From NCBI GenBank assembly GCA_037447655.1, contig JBBHKE010002397.1, positions 449,960-513,959 of the forward strand: a DNA stretch of 64,000 nt, in the 5' to 3' direction. Positions 38,208 to 48,846 of the stretch are shown one piece after another. A model generated the notes under the pieces. That model was given only the letters and a program-made list of their open reading frames with translations. It ran no database searches and had not been told where the DNA came from. This stretch comes from Zygnema cylindricum (lineage: Eukaryota > Streptophyta > Zygnematophyceae > Zygnematales > Zygnemataceae). Made by a program: the position numbers and the translations under genes. Position 1 is the stretch's first letter, and each line of letters starts with the position of its first letter.

Positions 38208-41200
38208 ATGGAAGAGTCCAAAAAAGTCGCCGGAGGTGCAAAAGCTTCAGCAAGCAAGACAATGAACAATTTAAGAAGAAAAACCTCAAAACTTTTAGAT
38301 ACTAAGATGCAATTTTACTATTCTCTTGAATTTGTTCTCGCAGTTTCTGTGCCTCTAATTATCATTCTCCTTGTAACAGCATACATGTGGTACCAAGAAA
38401 TTTTGATTGACCCAAGGAAAGATCCGATTGCACCTTTGAAAAAGAGAGCAGTTTTTGAAATAGAAGAGTCTACAATCACTGGTGAGTTTTTTAAGTCGTA
38501 ATTTATGTTGTATTGGACTTTCTATTTTGTTGCAGGTTTTTGATCAATTAGTTTAATTTAGTCTATCAATTTGATTTAATTTGAGTATAGTTAGGCACTA
38601 AAAGATTACATTCCGCGTGAAAACTAGACACATGTATGAGAAACTTAAAGTTTTACATAAATTTTTGAGTGAAACACATTTCGTTAAACACATATCTTGG
38701 CTTGTCTCCAGTTTCATCCCCTCATACTCTGCTCCTTCCTTCTCCTCCCGTCGCTTTTTCCCTTCTTGCTTCTTTCTTTTATTTGATGACATTAAAGATG
38801 GAATAATCACAAGTAATCATAAGCTACAAATTAACAAAAGTCTTCTTGTGGCACAGGTTTACATTATGAATTCACCGCTGGACGCCTGAATTCCAAGGAG
38901 TTAGTACACCATTTCCTTCATCGCATTCAAGTATTGGAAAATTCTTTGAATCTATCTATACATTTGAATCCTAGTATTCTTACTGAAGCCGAGAAAAGGG
39001 ATTCGGAACGGAGTGCAGCAGGGGGGGACATTGGAGTCCTCCACGGTATTCCATTGCTGCTTACAGATGACATTGGAACTAAGGATCAGTTGAATACGAC
39101 CGGTAGTTTTTCAGTACTGGCCGGATCTTTGGTTGCCCGAGATTCCTTTGTTGCAGAAAACCTTCGAAAAGCAGGAGCATTTTTTCTGGGGAAAGTTGGT
39201 TTTCCCGAAGATCCTGTCTCGTTGGAGTACGAACAAAAGACTAAGGTGGGCTTCTTGCTAACTAAGTTATTCATAAAGAGACTGGTCAATACTTGGAAAA
39301 GTTGTTGATATTTGAACCTACATTGTGTTCCATCAAAAAGAAAAACTTGTCTCTTTGTGGTGTTCAGCAGAAGACGTGAGCTAAGAAACATTTTTTGATT
39401 CAGAGGTTTTTTGAAGGCATAAAATAGATTAATCAGCGGAAATAACCAGCATTTAAGACGCAATAAACATGGGCGATATTAAATCCCACTGTCTTCGGTG
39501 AATGCTCTAACTCTTTCATTTTCGCAGGTGCAAACAAGAACATTTATTCACCCTTAGCATTTAGCTTCTGGAATTTTATTTGAGTTAACCATAGGTTTAC
39601 CACTCTAATTAGAGTAAGTGTTTTTTTAAACCAAAATCATAAATTAGTGTTAATAACACTAGCTGTTTTTATGGCCCATTATAAGCCACGTGGAAGAGGT
39701 TAATTTGGTGTAGTTAATTCCAATAAAGTGTTAACGCTAATATTTCACTAACTCTAAAACCGATGGGCAGTGTACCACATTGAATCAGAGAATCAAAAGG
39801 ACATTGTATGTAATTTAAGAGATTCCATTGACGAGAAAATGGGCACAGGCAGCCAGCAGTATGAAAGGTCATTTGGGCATTGGCTTTTATATTGCCACGG
39901 AGTGATAATGGCGTTCAGGACAACTTTACTGTTTGCTGCTGGGACAGGGCAGAGCTTAGGTGATTTCAACATAGCCACATTTCCTGGAAGTGGAGCACTG
40001 GCGGCTGCTACAGCTGTATCGGCTAATTTGGTTACAGTGGCTGTCGTAAAAGAAGGGGATGGTTCTATCTTATCCTCGGCCGGAGCTTTAATGTCAGTTG
40101 GGTTTCGACCTACAGTGGGTTTGGTATCAAGAGTAGGAACTGTACCGACTTCTGATTCTCAAGATACAGTGGGGTGAGTGACAAAAACCTTATCGATGGT
40201 TCTCCTTTTCGCAAATTTCCCGTCGGGATAAGGAGGATGAAAATGTACTAGAGCAATGGACATCATAATCATGTTGAAGTTTATATTTTGATGATTTGTG
40301 GAAGTTATGATTCCCTCAGTTGTTTTTATGCGTTATGTTTACTTTATCTGATGTCTAAAGCCGGTGTTTTGTGCATAGTCAATAACTGGTTTTAGAAATC
40401 AAATTCAATAACTGGTTTTTGAAAATCTCGTCAATGATGTCAAAACAGTCGCATGGGTCGACATCAATGTTATATCCTCATAATCGATATCTTTTCTAAC
40501 GAGTTCCCTTATGTATTATCTCCTGTGTTTAATTATCATCATAGTAGTAGTCATAGCAGAAAGAAAATAGAAAAAAGCGAAAAAAGAAAATAGAAAATAG
40601 TAGAAATAGCAGTGGTGGTATTAGTAGTAGAAGTAGTAGTATTTCATGGCTCGTAGATTGTAGTTTCATAGTTTTGTCCACAAAAGGCTATTTATAATCA
40701 TTGATGGTCAATTCTGTAAGGAAGGTTAATGTTTCGTGTCAGATGGTCAGTATCGGATACATAGTGAAGTAGACTTTCTTGCACTGTCCATATTTTTGAT
40801 GCTCTTGAATGCTTTTTAAGGCCTATATCCATTTCCTTTCCCCTTTTCCCCTTTCCCCTTTCCCTTTCTCCTTTCCCCTTTCCCCTTTCCCTTTCTCCTT
40901 TCCCCTTTCCCCTTTCCTTTTTTCCTTTCTCCTTTCCCCTTTCCCTTTCTCCTTTCCCCTTTCCCCTTTCTCCTTTCCCTTTCCTTCCCCTTTCCCTTAT
41001 CCCTCCCATTTCCCTTTCCTTTTTTGCCTTTTCATTTTTTCTTAATTTTATACGTTTTAGCCTTTTCTGTGTTGAATAATCTAGTTTAATTGTACGAACT
41101 TTATACCCTTTCACCAGATTTTTAACACCTTTTCTTAATATTTTACGTTTTTACCGTTTTTATGTTGAAAAATTTGGTTGATTGCACGAATTTTATTCCT

Positions 41201-44200
41201 TTTAACAAGGATTTTTATCACCATTTTTTAAAATTAAACCTTTCCACCATTTCTGTGCTGAGAATTATTTTTTTCACACACTTATACCATTTCATCAGAT
41301 TTTTATCACTTTTTTTGTTGAATTTTAAACCTTTCCAACATTTCTGTGTTAAAGTTCAGTCTAGTTGCTTACACTTTTATACCTTTTCAGAAGTTATTTT
41401 ATCAACTTTTTCTTAATGTTAAACCTTTCCATCGTTTCTGTGTTGAAAATTTCAGTCTAATTGCACGAACTTCACACCCTTTCACCAGATTCTTCACGCA
41501 TTTTCTTAATATTTTACCATCTTACAGTTACTATGCTGGAAATTTCGGTTTAATTGCACTAACTTTATACCTTTTCACCAGATTTTTACTACCTTTTCTT
41601 AATTTTTTACCTCTTTACCGTTTCTGTGTTGAAAATTTCAGGTTAATTGCACGAACTTTGGAAGATGCTGTAGTAGTTTTCGACAATATTGCGGAAAAAA
41701 AAGCTGACCCTGGCAATCCCATTACAAGAACTTGCATTCATCACATTCCTTCTGCTGGTTATAGGGATGTAAGTGGTAACATCCTCTCTTCTTTTCTGTT
41801 TCCATGCTCTCTCTGTCGATCTCTTTCCCGCTCACTTCCTCTCTCTCTTTCTCTCCCCCCTCTGTTATGCATTCATTCCATTCCTTCTGCTGGTTATAGG
41901 GATGTAAGTGGTGACAACCTCTCTCCTGTTGTCTGTTCCCATGCTCCCTCTCTCTATTTCTTTTTCTTTCACTTTTTCTCATTCTTTCCCCTTTCTATTA
42001 TGAATTCATAACCTTCCTTCTGCTGGTTATTTTCCTTCTGACTGTTCCCATGCTCTCTCTCCATCTTTTTTTCTTTCTCGTTCTCTTTACCTTTCCCTTT
42101 TCCCCTTTCCCTTTTTCCTTTTTCCTGTAATGTACTCTCCTATTACGCGACTGTTTCAAGTAATGGGATTTTTTTATTAATTAACCACAGTATCAATTTA
42201 CCATTTCATTAATATCGTTAACTAACCATATTCTTTGTTAACCATATCCTTAATTAACTATATGATCAACCATATTTTAATCAACCACGTCATTATCTTT
42301 AGTTATCCATATCATTGACTATTAATTAATAGGGTACATTTTTATTTTCTCTTTTTTTTTACAGTCCCTTAAAGCATGGGGAGCTCGAGGAAAGCGTCTT
42401 GGGATTTTAAATTTGTCAACTCAAAACTCCCAATCGGAATCCCCCAACTACAAATCGCATATTGACACTCTCAGGTACAAAAAATAAAAACATCTTTCAA
42501 TTTTTCTGCATTTTTTCTTTGCATAAATAGTGTTGCGAATGAAGTACACCAATATGAAAGTTAAGTAGAAATGATCAAATTGTTAAAAACTTTGTAGGTA
42601 GGCGAATGTTAACAGTTACAAAGTCTTAAAAAGTTACAAATGTTGTGGTTACAGGAGCTTGGGAGCAGTGATCATTGAAATTGAACTAAAAATATTATTG
42701 GAAGAGATTAACGAGAAGGAGGATTCTTCACAATCTCTACTTTTATTAGAAAATATTGTTACTCTCCATGAATTTAAACCGAGGTTCGAAAAGTTTTTAG
42801 AGGAATTGGAAAAGAGCCCCAATGGAAATAATATTTTGGAAGCTTTGGATTATATTAAGAACCAAAAGCAAAAAGAGACAGAGGAGAGAGGGGAGAGGTT
42901 TTTGGTGGAGAAAGAGGAGAGATTTTTGGAAGCAGCGAAAGAAACAAATTTTGAGGTACGTGGAGGGAGAGGGAGAGGGAGAGGGGGAGAGGGAGGGTGG
43001 GAGGAAGAGGGGGACGGGGTGGGGGAGAGGGAGGCAGAGGTGGATAAGGAGAGGGAGGGACAAGTGCGTATTCTATTGTTTTCTAATTTATTTTTTTAAC
43101 CTTTTGTAGATCTGAATGGTTTTACATGTTGTTTGCCTTTTCAGTTCTTTCATATTTAGTCAGTGACAGTTTATGGACAAGTCCCTTACTCTTCCTCTTT
43201 TAGTTCTAAGATTTTCACTTAATTTATGACGACAGCCGCTTAATCATCTTTCTAGTTATCTCATCACAGAAATCTACAAAACCCTCGAAAATCTCAAAAA
43301 TTCTGAAAAGTAAAAACCCGGAAAAAGCCATAAAAGGACCTTAATTTTTGTCTCTGTTCTTTTCACATGTGCAGGATGGGCGTTACGAAAACGCCAAAAA
43401 TAAGTTGGCAAATTACATAGACAAAGAAATTATCAACTTATATAATATTCATAATCTTGATGTAATTGCTACTCCATCGACATCGAATCTCGGGAGAATC
43501 GCAGCAATGGCTGGACATCCAGGTGGTTATAACACTTATTTTTTTTACTTTTTAGGGTTTTAGGGTTTTTCAGGTTTTTAGAAATCTCTTAAGTCCAAAA
43601 ATAATTTCATATGGTAAAGAGAAAGAGGGGGGATTACTTTTTCCATAGTTGTGTCTAATTTTACTCTTGGTTGGTAGAAAAGTCTACCGTCAATCATATT
43701 TTTGATAAAAAAAAGGAGGGAGGGACAGAGGGAGAGAAACGGGAAGGGGTAGGGAGGGGGAGGGGGGTGGGAGGGGAGAAGAGGAGAGGGGAGGGAGCCC
43801 GGAAAACTTTCGCTTAACTTCAATGGTTGACATCGTTTACTTTTAATTTATGTTGTAGTTATTAATTGGTCAGCTTTTTTGCTCTGCTCTTCTCATTTCG
43901 TCACAGATTCTTTTAAGATGGGCTTTTTATGATTTTTTACACAAAAATATCAATTGTAAATGTGTCATTTATACAAAAATATAAAATTACAAATGTCATT
44001 TCTAATGGTATTCTTATGATGTCCTACATTTCCAGGTGTGACGATTCCGGCGGGATTTTCTGGAAAAGATAATAAACCATTTGGATTGTCGTTTTTTGGT
44101 AAAAAATGTTCAGAGGTTTCTCTTATTGAGATCGGTTTCGCTTTTGAGCAAGCGACAATGTCAAGACAACCTCTTTTTGATGACGTTTTTGATGACTTAA

Positions 44201-44292
44201 CCAGTAAAAAAGAAGAGAAAAATGAAAAAGTGACTAAAAGTGAATTCGAGGAAATTCACAGTCACGTCGATACTGAAAACAATGAGCTCTAG
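38208..44292 (+). CDS. Membrane-anchored amidase-signature protein lacking the catalytic lysine
   Basis: Eight exons: 38208-38481, 38857-39245, 39953-40173, 41642-41768, 42365-42474, 42655-42955, 43375-43522 and 44036-44292; phases agree, 608 codons. One transmembrane helix lies at about residues 40-61 (FVLAVSVPLIIILLV), so the amidase domain is membrane-tethered. The domain follows plant fatty-acid-amide-type amidases: HGIPLLLTDDIGTKDQLNTT, SANLVTVAVVKEGDGSIL, GFRPTVGLVSRVGTVPTSD, ARGKRLGIL, LDVIATPSTSN, GVTIPAGFSG and AFEQATMSRQPLFDD. The usual catalytic Lys is Thr161 (LLTD instead of LLKD). The SSSG-type cis-serine motif is replaced by PGSGALAAA. The nucleophile Ser259 (EGDGSI) remains. 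Exon 6 adds a Glu/Lys-rich linker. Activity is doubtful; Toc64-type inactive amidase domains are a precedent, but no TPR follows here. Substrate and organelle are unknown. Confidence 0.87.
39600..39772. mobile_element. Stowaway-like MITE in intron 2 of the amidase-like gene
   Basis: Right end ...ACCGATGGGCAGTG followed by TA (39773-39774). The interior matches the element at 36344-36540 (AAATCATAAATTAGTG, AATTCCAATAAAGTGTT, TTCACTAACTCTAA). The left end is degenerate, beginning near TA at 39598-39599. Confidence 0.75.
40836..41010. repeat. (CCCTTT)n-type pyrimidine array in intron 3
   Basis: About 170 bp built of CCCTTTCCC / CTCCTTT units on the plus strand inside the amidase-like gene, C/T-only on the sense strand. 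Confidence 0.9.
41065..41660 (+). repeat. 93-bp tandem array copying the 3' splice site of exon 4
   Basis: About seven units near 41066, 41156, 41250, 41340, 41435, 41525 and 41621. Each begins TTTCTGTGTTGAAAA or a variant and continues with the acceptor and the first bases of exon 4 (TTAATTGCACGAACTTT-like), then a T-rich spacer with CACCAGATTTTTA. The last unit holds the acceptor used here (exon starts 41642). Intact copied acceptors end at 41359 and 41455, both in the same phase. The frame is open from 41346, giving a 31-residue protein-level repeat (FGLIALTLYLFTRF type). Confidence 0.85.
41733..42110 (+). repeat. 135-bp tandem array copying the 5' splice site of exon 4
   Basis: Three units starting at 41733, 41868 and about 42001. 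The first contains the end of exon 4 (HIPSAGYRD) and its donor GTAAGTGG at 41769. The second repeats both exactly, with an in-phase donor at 41904. The third keeps TTCCTTCTGCTGGTTAT but has lost the donor. C/T-rich spacers follow each copy. Confidence 0.9.
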
Positions 44293-44766
44293 GTTTTTTA
44301 GAGAAAAGTTTTGTAGAGAAAAGTTTTCTAAAGAAAGGTTTTGTAGCGAGAGGTTTTGAAACTAAAGTTAACTGCATTAATAGTGTGGTTCTTTTTTGGT
44401 TTTTTAGTGGAGGGTATGGTCAAACTTCGTAGAGTATGTATATTTATGTATATCCGCTTCAAAATACCGGTTTTGTTTTGTAAAGGATTTAAAAACCTGT
44501 TTTGTTTTGCAAGTTTGCAAAGGATTTATGTTATATTTAAAGAAGGATACTTTCTGGTGTGCTGATCATCAGAGCAAGTATCCGCAATTTTTGTTAAAGG
44601 GATATCAAATTTGGATAATGTCAACACTAAAACTCATTTTGAATCCACCGTTTAAGGTGGTCTTATTCGACTAGTTGTGAGGGAGAGGGAGAGGGAGAGG
44701 GAGAGGGCGAGGGAGACAGAAGTACTGAGGGATTTCGTCCTATGGAGGAGGAAATTCTCGCCTCAC

Positions 44767-46335
44767 CCTACTATCAAACTAGAACCACCACTGTTCGGTT
44801 TTAGCATATTTTTAAGGATGTCAGTTCGGTTTTTATATACTCTAATCGACGATATTACGATCTTCGATGTTACACACTTTTTCTTATCATTTCATACCTC
44901 GCCCAACTGCATTTGCCATTTGCCCATTCTTCCTGCAAAAAAAACGGAAAAACAGCATAGATTTGTTTGAATTTTTTGACCGATAAAATATGCACTGTAC
45001 TTTCATGATGCATTGGACAACGACGCTAGGAATAGCCGTCGTCCAGCTCTGGAAGACTCGAGTTGAAAACGTGTCATAGTTGGATTTGCTTTCCACTTAA
45101 AGAAACATTTTAACTTTCCACTTCGCAAAGTTGACGAGCCGAAAAAAAAATAGGACACTTCACAGATACTGGTATAACAACCAGATACCGGACCAGATAC
45201 CAGATACCGGCATGGCTTCCTGCTAGGGTTTTTCGCCTTTTTCTTCGTGTATCCGGCTCCAAATTCGGCGTGCAAGCACTCTAACGAAAGATTTTTTCAA
45301 ATTCTTTCCATTGATGGTAAAATCAACTCCATCCATTATCTCGTTTTTCCATAATCGACTCTGCTAGTTTCAACCGATTTCCATTTTTCTTTTCGTGACA
45401 ATCTCTTCCCACCTTTGCCACTCAATTTGGCGCTCCTTTACTCCACCATCCGGATTTCTGCACTTCCTGCCATCCTCCGTTTAATCAGCTCGTGCTTTTT
45501 CGCCGACGAATTTCTACAAGCTTCGGCCATGGCTTTCCACTAAGGATTTCTATCATTCTTTTCGTGTTTTTCATGTATCTTGCGCTGAATATTTGGCGTG
45601 CAGTTACTCAAAAAATATATATTTTCAGAACCCTTTATAATAGACGGCAAATCAGATCCATCCGTTCCGCCGTTCTTCCATAATCGGCTCTACCACTTTC
45701 GAACGATTTCATTTTTTCCTTCTGTGGCGATCGCCTACCATCTTTGCCGCTAAATTAGAATAATGAAAAAATTAGAATCATTTACTCTATTGGATGTAAT
45801 AGAGTCGAAATTTCGAGCGACCGAATTAGAGTAATTTACTCTAATTACGATTCGCGGTGTACTATCAAACTTGAACCACCACTGTTCGGTTTTAACATAT
45901 TTTTAAAGGATGTCAGTTCGGTTTTTATCTATTCGAATCGACGATATTACGATCCTCGATGTTACACATTTCTTCTTATCATTTCATACCTCGCCCAGTT
46001 ACATTTTATATAAAGTTTGGCACCTTCCTGCGAAAAAAACGGGAAAACAGCATAGATTTGTTTTAACTTTTTGACCGAGAAAATATGCACTGTACCTTCA
46101 TGATGCATTGGACAACGATGCTAGGAATAGCCGTGGTCCAGCTCTGGAAGACTCGAGTTGAAAACGTGTCATAGTTGGATTTGCTTTCCACTTCGCAAAG
46201 TTGGCGAGCCGAAAGAAGAATAGGACATTTCACAGATAGTGGCACAAAAACCAGATACCGGACCAGATACCAGATACGGGACCAGACCAGATACCGGATA
46301 CTGGTACCGGCATGTCGTTCTGGTAGTAGTACAAC
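44767..46335. repeat. Nested direct repeats (about 470 bp pair plus inner 220 bp pair)
   Basis: 44767-45235 and 45860-46335 are direct copies with high similarity, sharing for example GAACCACCACTGTTCGGTTT and CCAGATACCGGACCAGATAC. One copy has an extra 25-bp insertion near 45100. Between them, 45205-45430 and 45525-45760 form a second direct pair (GGCGTGCA, TTTTTCCATAATCG and TTTGCC(A/G)CT shared). A short TA-flanked end, GATTCGCGGTG then TA, lies at about 45848-45858. No coding domain is seen. Confidence 0.8.
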
Positions 46336-48307
46336 AATTTCGTGTGTTCTACGTTTTTCTATGTCAGCTCGACATGGTGGTCTCATGGAGACATGTTACA
46401 AGCGCTACTGCCTTCCCGTGCCATTGGCCAGCGGCGACCTATAGGTACGACTCAATATGGAGCGCGTTGTTAAATATAATGTCAGTTTTACCACTTTGTA
46501 CGCGCACGTTGTCGAACCTTGTACGTAGTACAACACATGCTCCACACACGTTTATGGCTATCCAAGTGGCTAATTGTATTTGTACCCTATGCCATCTTAG
46601 CGGTAAAGATGCCGAAGTTACTAATAACGACCGAACACGTCCATTCTCATTACAACTATAAAACCTTGAAAATCTTCAAATCCCACAATATTTTCAAACA
46701 TATAAAATATCCTTCATAGTCCATGAAAGAAGAAAAGTTAAAAGGAAAAATAAGTTACACAAAATAGGATCTCATGTGGAACATTTGGGAAAAAACAATG
46801 TTATGGTTTGTTTCACCTTTCTAACCTTAAAATCAGTTGCAAACTAGATATTATCAATAGCACAAAAATAATTTTGTTAAACTAAATCCTTAATGTACTC
46901 TCTTTGACTTACGGGCAATCAAACAAGTGGACGCATTCTTCACCCACAAGCTAACCACAGATGCAACGATGCTTTAAAAGTGAAGGGCGCGGAGACTTAA
47001 GCAAAGGGCATACGAAAATCGAGGAGAAGACAAACAGACCAAGGTAGAATTGGTGTAGGAAGTTGTAACCTTTGGCCTCAAATAGGAGCGAAGCGGGCCT
47101 CATGCTTCATTCGTAGTGAGGGCCTCAAGCAAGTTATTGTTTCGGCGTCGGCTACCTTTGACGATATGTTGTTACATCCATGAGAGAATTACAGTGGTGA
47201 AGAAAGAGAACGCATGACCTTTGTCGCGGGCTCCAACTAACAAAAGCGACCGAGTAGACATCAACGATCGTTGCCACTTCAACTGGTAATAGCGATCGAC
47301 TATACAACAACAATCACCGTCGTTTCAACCGGTAAAAGAGATCGTGCGGTAATGATTGTTAAACTGGTAATAAACCTTTTTCAACGTGCGATACAACGTG
47401 AGTTGAAGTAATATTGTCATCCACCATAAACATTGAAGTTGTGATAGATGCCATCAAATCCCAATTCCCTATATAAGCGGTTGGCGTTATGGTGGTCGTA
47501 TGATACAAAGTAAGTTCCTTGGAAAAAAATGTTAAAGTAGCTTGTCTACAAGCAATTAGTCTCTAGGCGATTAATATATACTATAGCCGACAAGTTAAAA
47601 CACAAACACCAATAGTGATATAATATGCACTTTAAGGACAAGTAAGCATGAAGTGTTTAAGCATATAGAGGGTAATGAAAAACAATTTTCATCTTGATTG
47701 GTTACTACTTTTATCGTAAAAATCCATCAACTAGTGTTATGAAGATGACTTAAAGGGAATTGTCTAAGGGAATATCTTAGCGACCATGTCACATTCTGGA
47801 CTAAGTTAGTACTACTACTTATAGTTCATCATGTTTACCTTCCCATATTGCATTTTGATAGATACCAAGACGATTTAGCAATGCGTAACGGCCAACGATA
47901 ATACGAACAATTCCATGCATCCCTTATTTGACGATGTGGTGTGACGATACGACACCAGGCGATACGATATTAACGAAGACCGGGTGCAGGAAATGCTTAA
48001 AGCGGCAGCACACTAAAAAAGGATAAAGTCAACTGCCATGATTTGTTACGGGATGGGTGTGGATTGTTGCGTCAACGTACGATATCGTCAGTCACCGTAC
48101 ACCTAGTCATGGCCGTACGCGTATGTCTTTTTTCAATGCTATGCACGACTTCCGTACTTTGTGCCGTACCTGTATGGTCGTGGACCGTTTCAACTTTCAA
48201 GCGCATTTTGCCAATGTACAACTTTTCGGTGGTTTGAAATCGGAAGCATTAACGATACCAAAGTAGCTGTTTGTGCCACTGAGGCTGCTTTCTTTTTTGC
48301 TTTGCAA

Positions 48308-48660
48308 GCTGATGGTTGTCATTTGATGCAGTATTATGCTCCTTTGATGGACATATTATGAGATCATGCTCGAATGAATAAGATATAATACTATAATATA
48401 GTATCACCAGTGGATTTAAGGAGTTCCAAATATGAAAGTGTAACTGATTTTGCCGTGGAAGCCTATGGTTGTCATTCAATGCAGTATTATGCTCCTTTGA
48501 TGGAGATATTACGAGATCATGTCGGAACTACCGAGAGATAATAGTTTTTTATAGTATTACCAATAAGTTTTAAGTAATTTTATACATGAATGTGTAACTG
48601 AGAGATAATATTAGAATATAGTATGCCTATAGGTTGAAGGAATTACAAACAATGAAAGTC
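48308..48660 (+). repeat. About 150-bp tandem repeat, 2.4 copies
   Basis: Units at about 48308-48440, 48460-48602 and a partial one to 48660. Shared: TGGTTGTCATT, GCAGTATTATGCTCCTTTGA, ATATTA(T/C)GAGATCATG and GTGTAACTGA. They lie 190 bp upstream of the VPS50 start. Confidence 0.8.
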
Positions 48661-48846
48661 AACATTTGCCAGTCAAGATGTTAGTCCAGTATGGCATGGG
48701 CAAGTTGACGCAATTTATGATTGTGTCCTATTTTCTTACCTCCACCGCATCGTCATTGCTATAAAACCATGAAATGGCGAGCCAATGATGTGTCACTCTA
48801 GGATTTTAAACCTAGAGTTAGCATAATCAAGAGGATCACTCCAGAA

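Larger units (their letters stand above)
44293..48846. other. Gene-free interval upstream of VPS50
   Basis: Starts with the 3' flank of the amidase-like gene, then a GGGAGA hexamer run (44680-44710), nested direct repeats (44767-46335), about 1.9 kb of AT-rich sequence with no recognisable gene, and a tandem repeat at 48308-48660. The frame at 48057-48266 is not recognised. VPS50's promoter should lie near its right end. Confidence 0.65.

Noticed and set aside
44767-46335. LTR retrotransposon with 470-bp LTRs
   Set aside because: No TG/CA termini, target duplication, primer-binding site, polypurine tract or gag/pol motifs; the internal part is itself a duplication.
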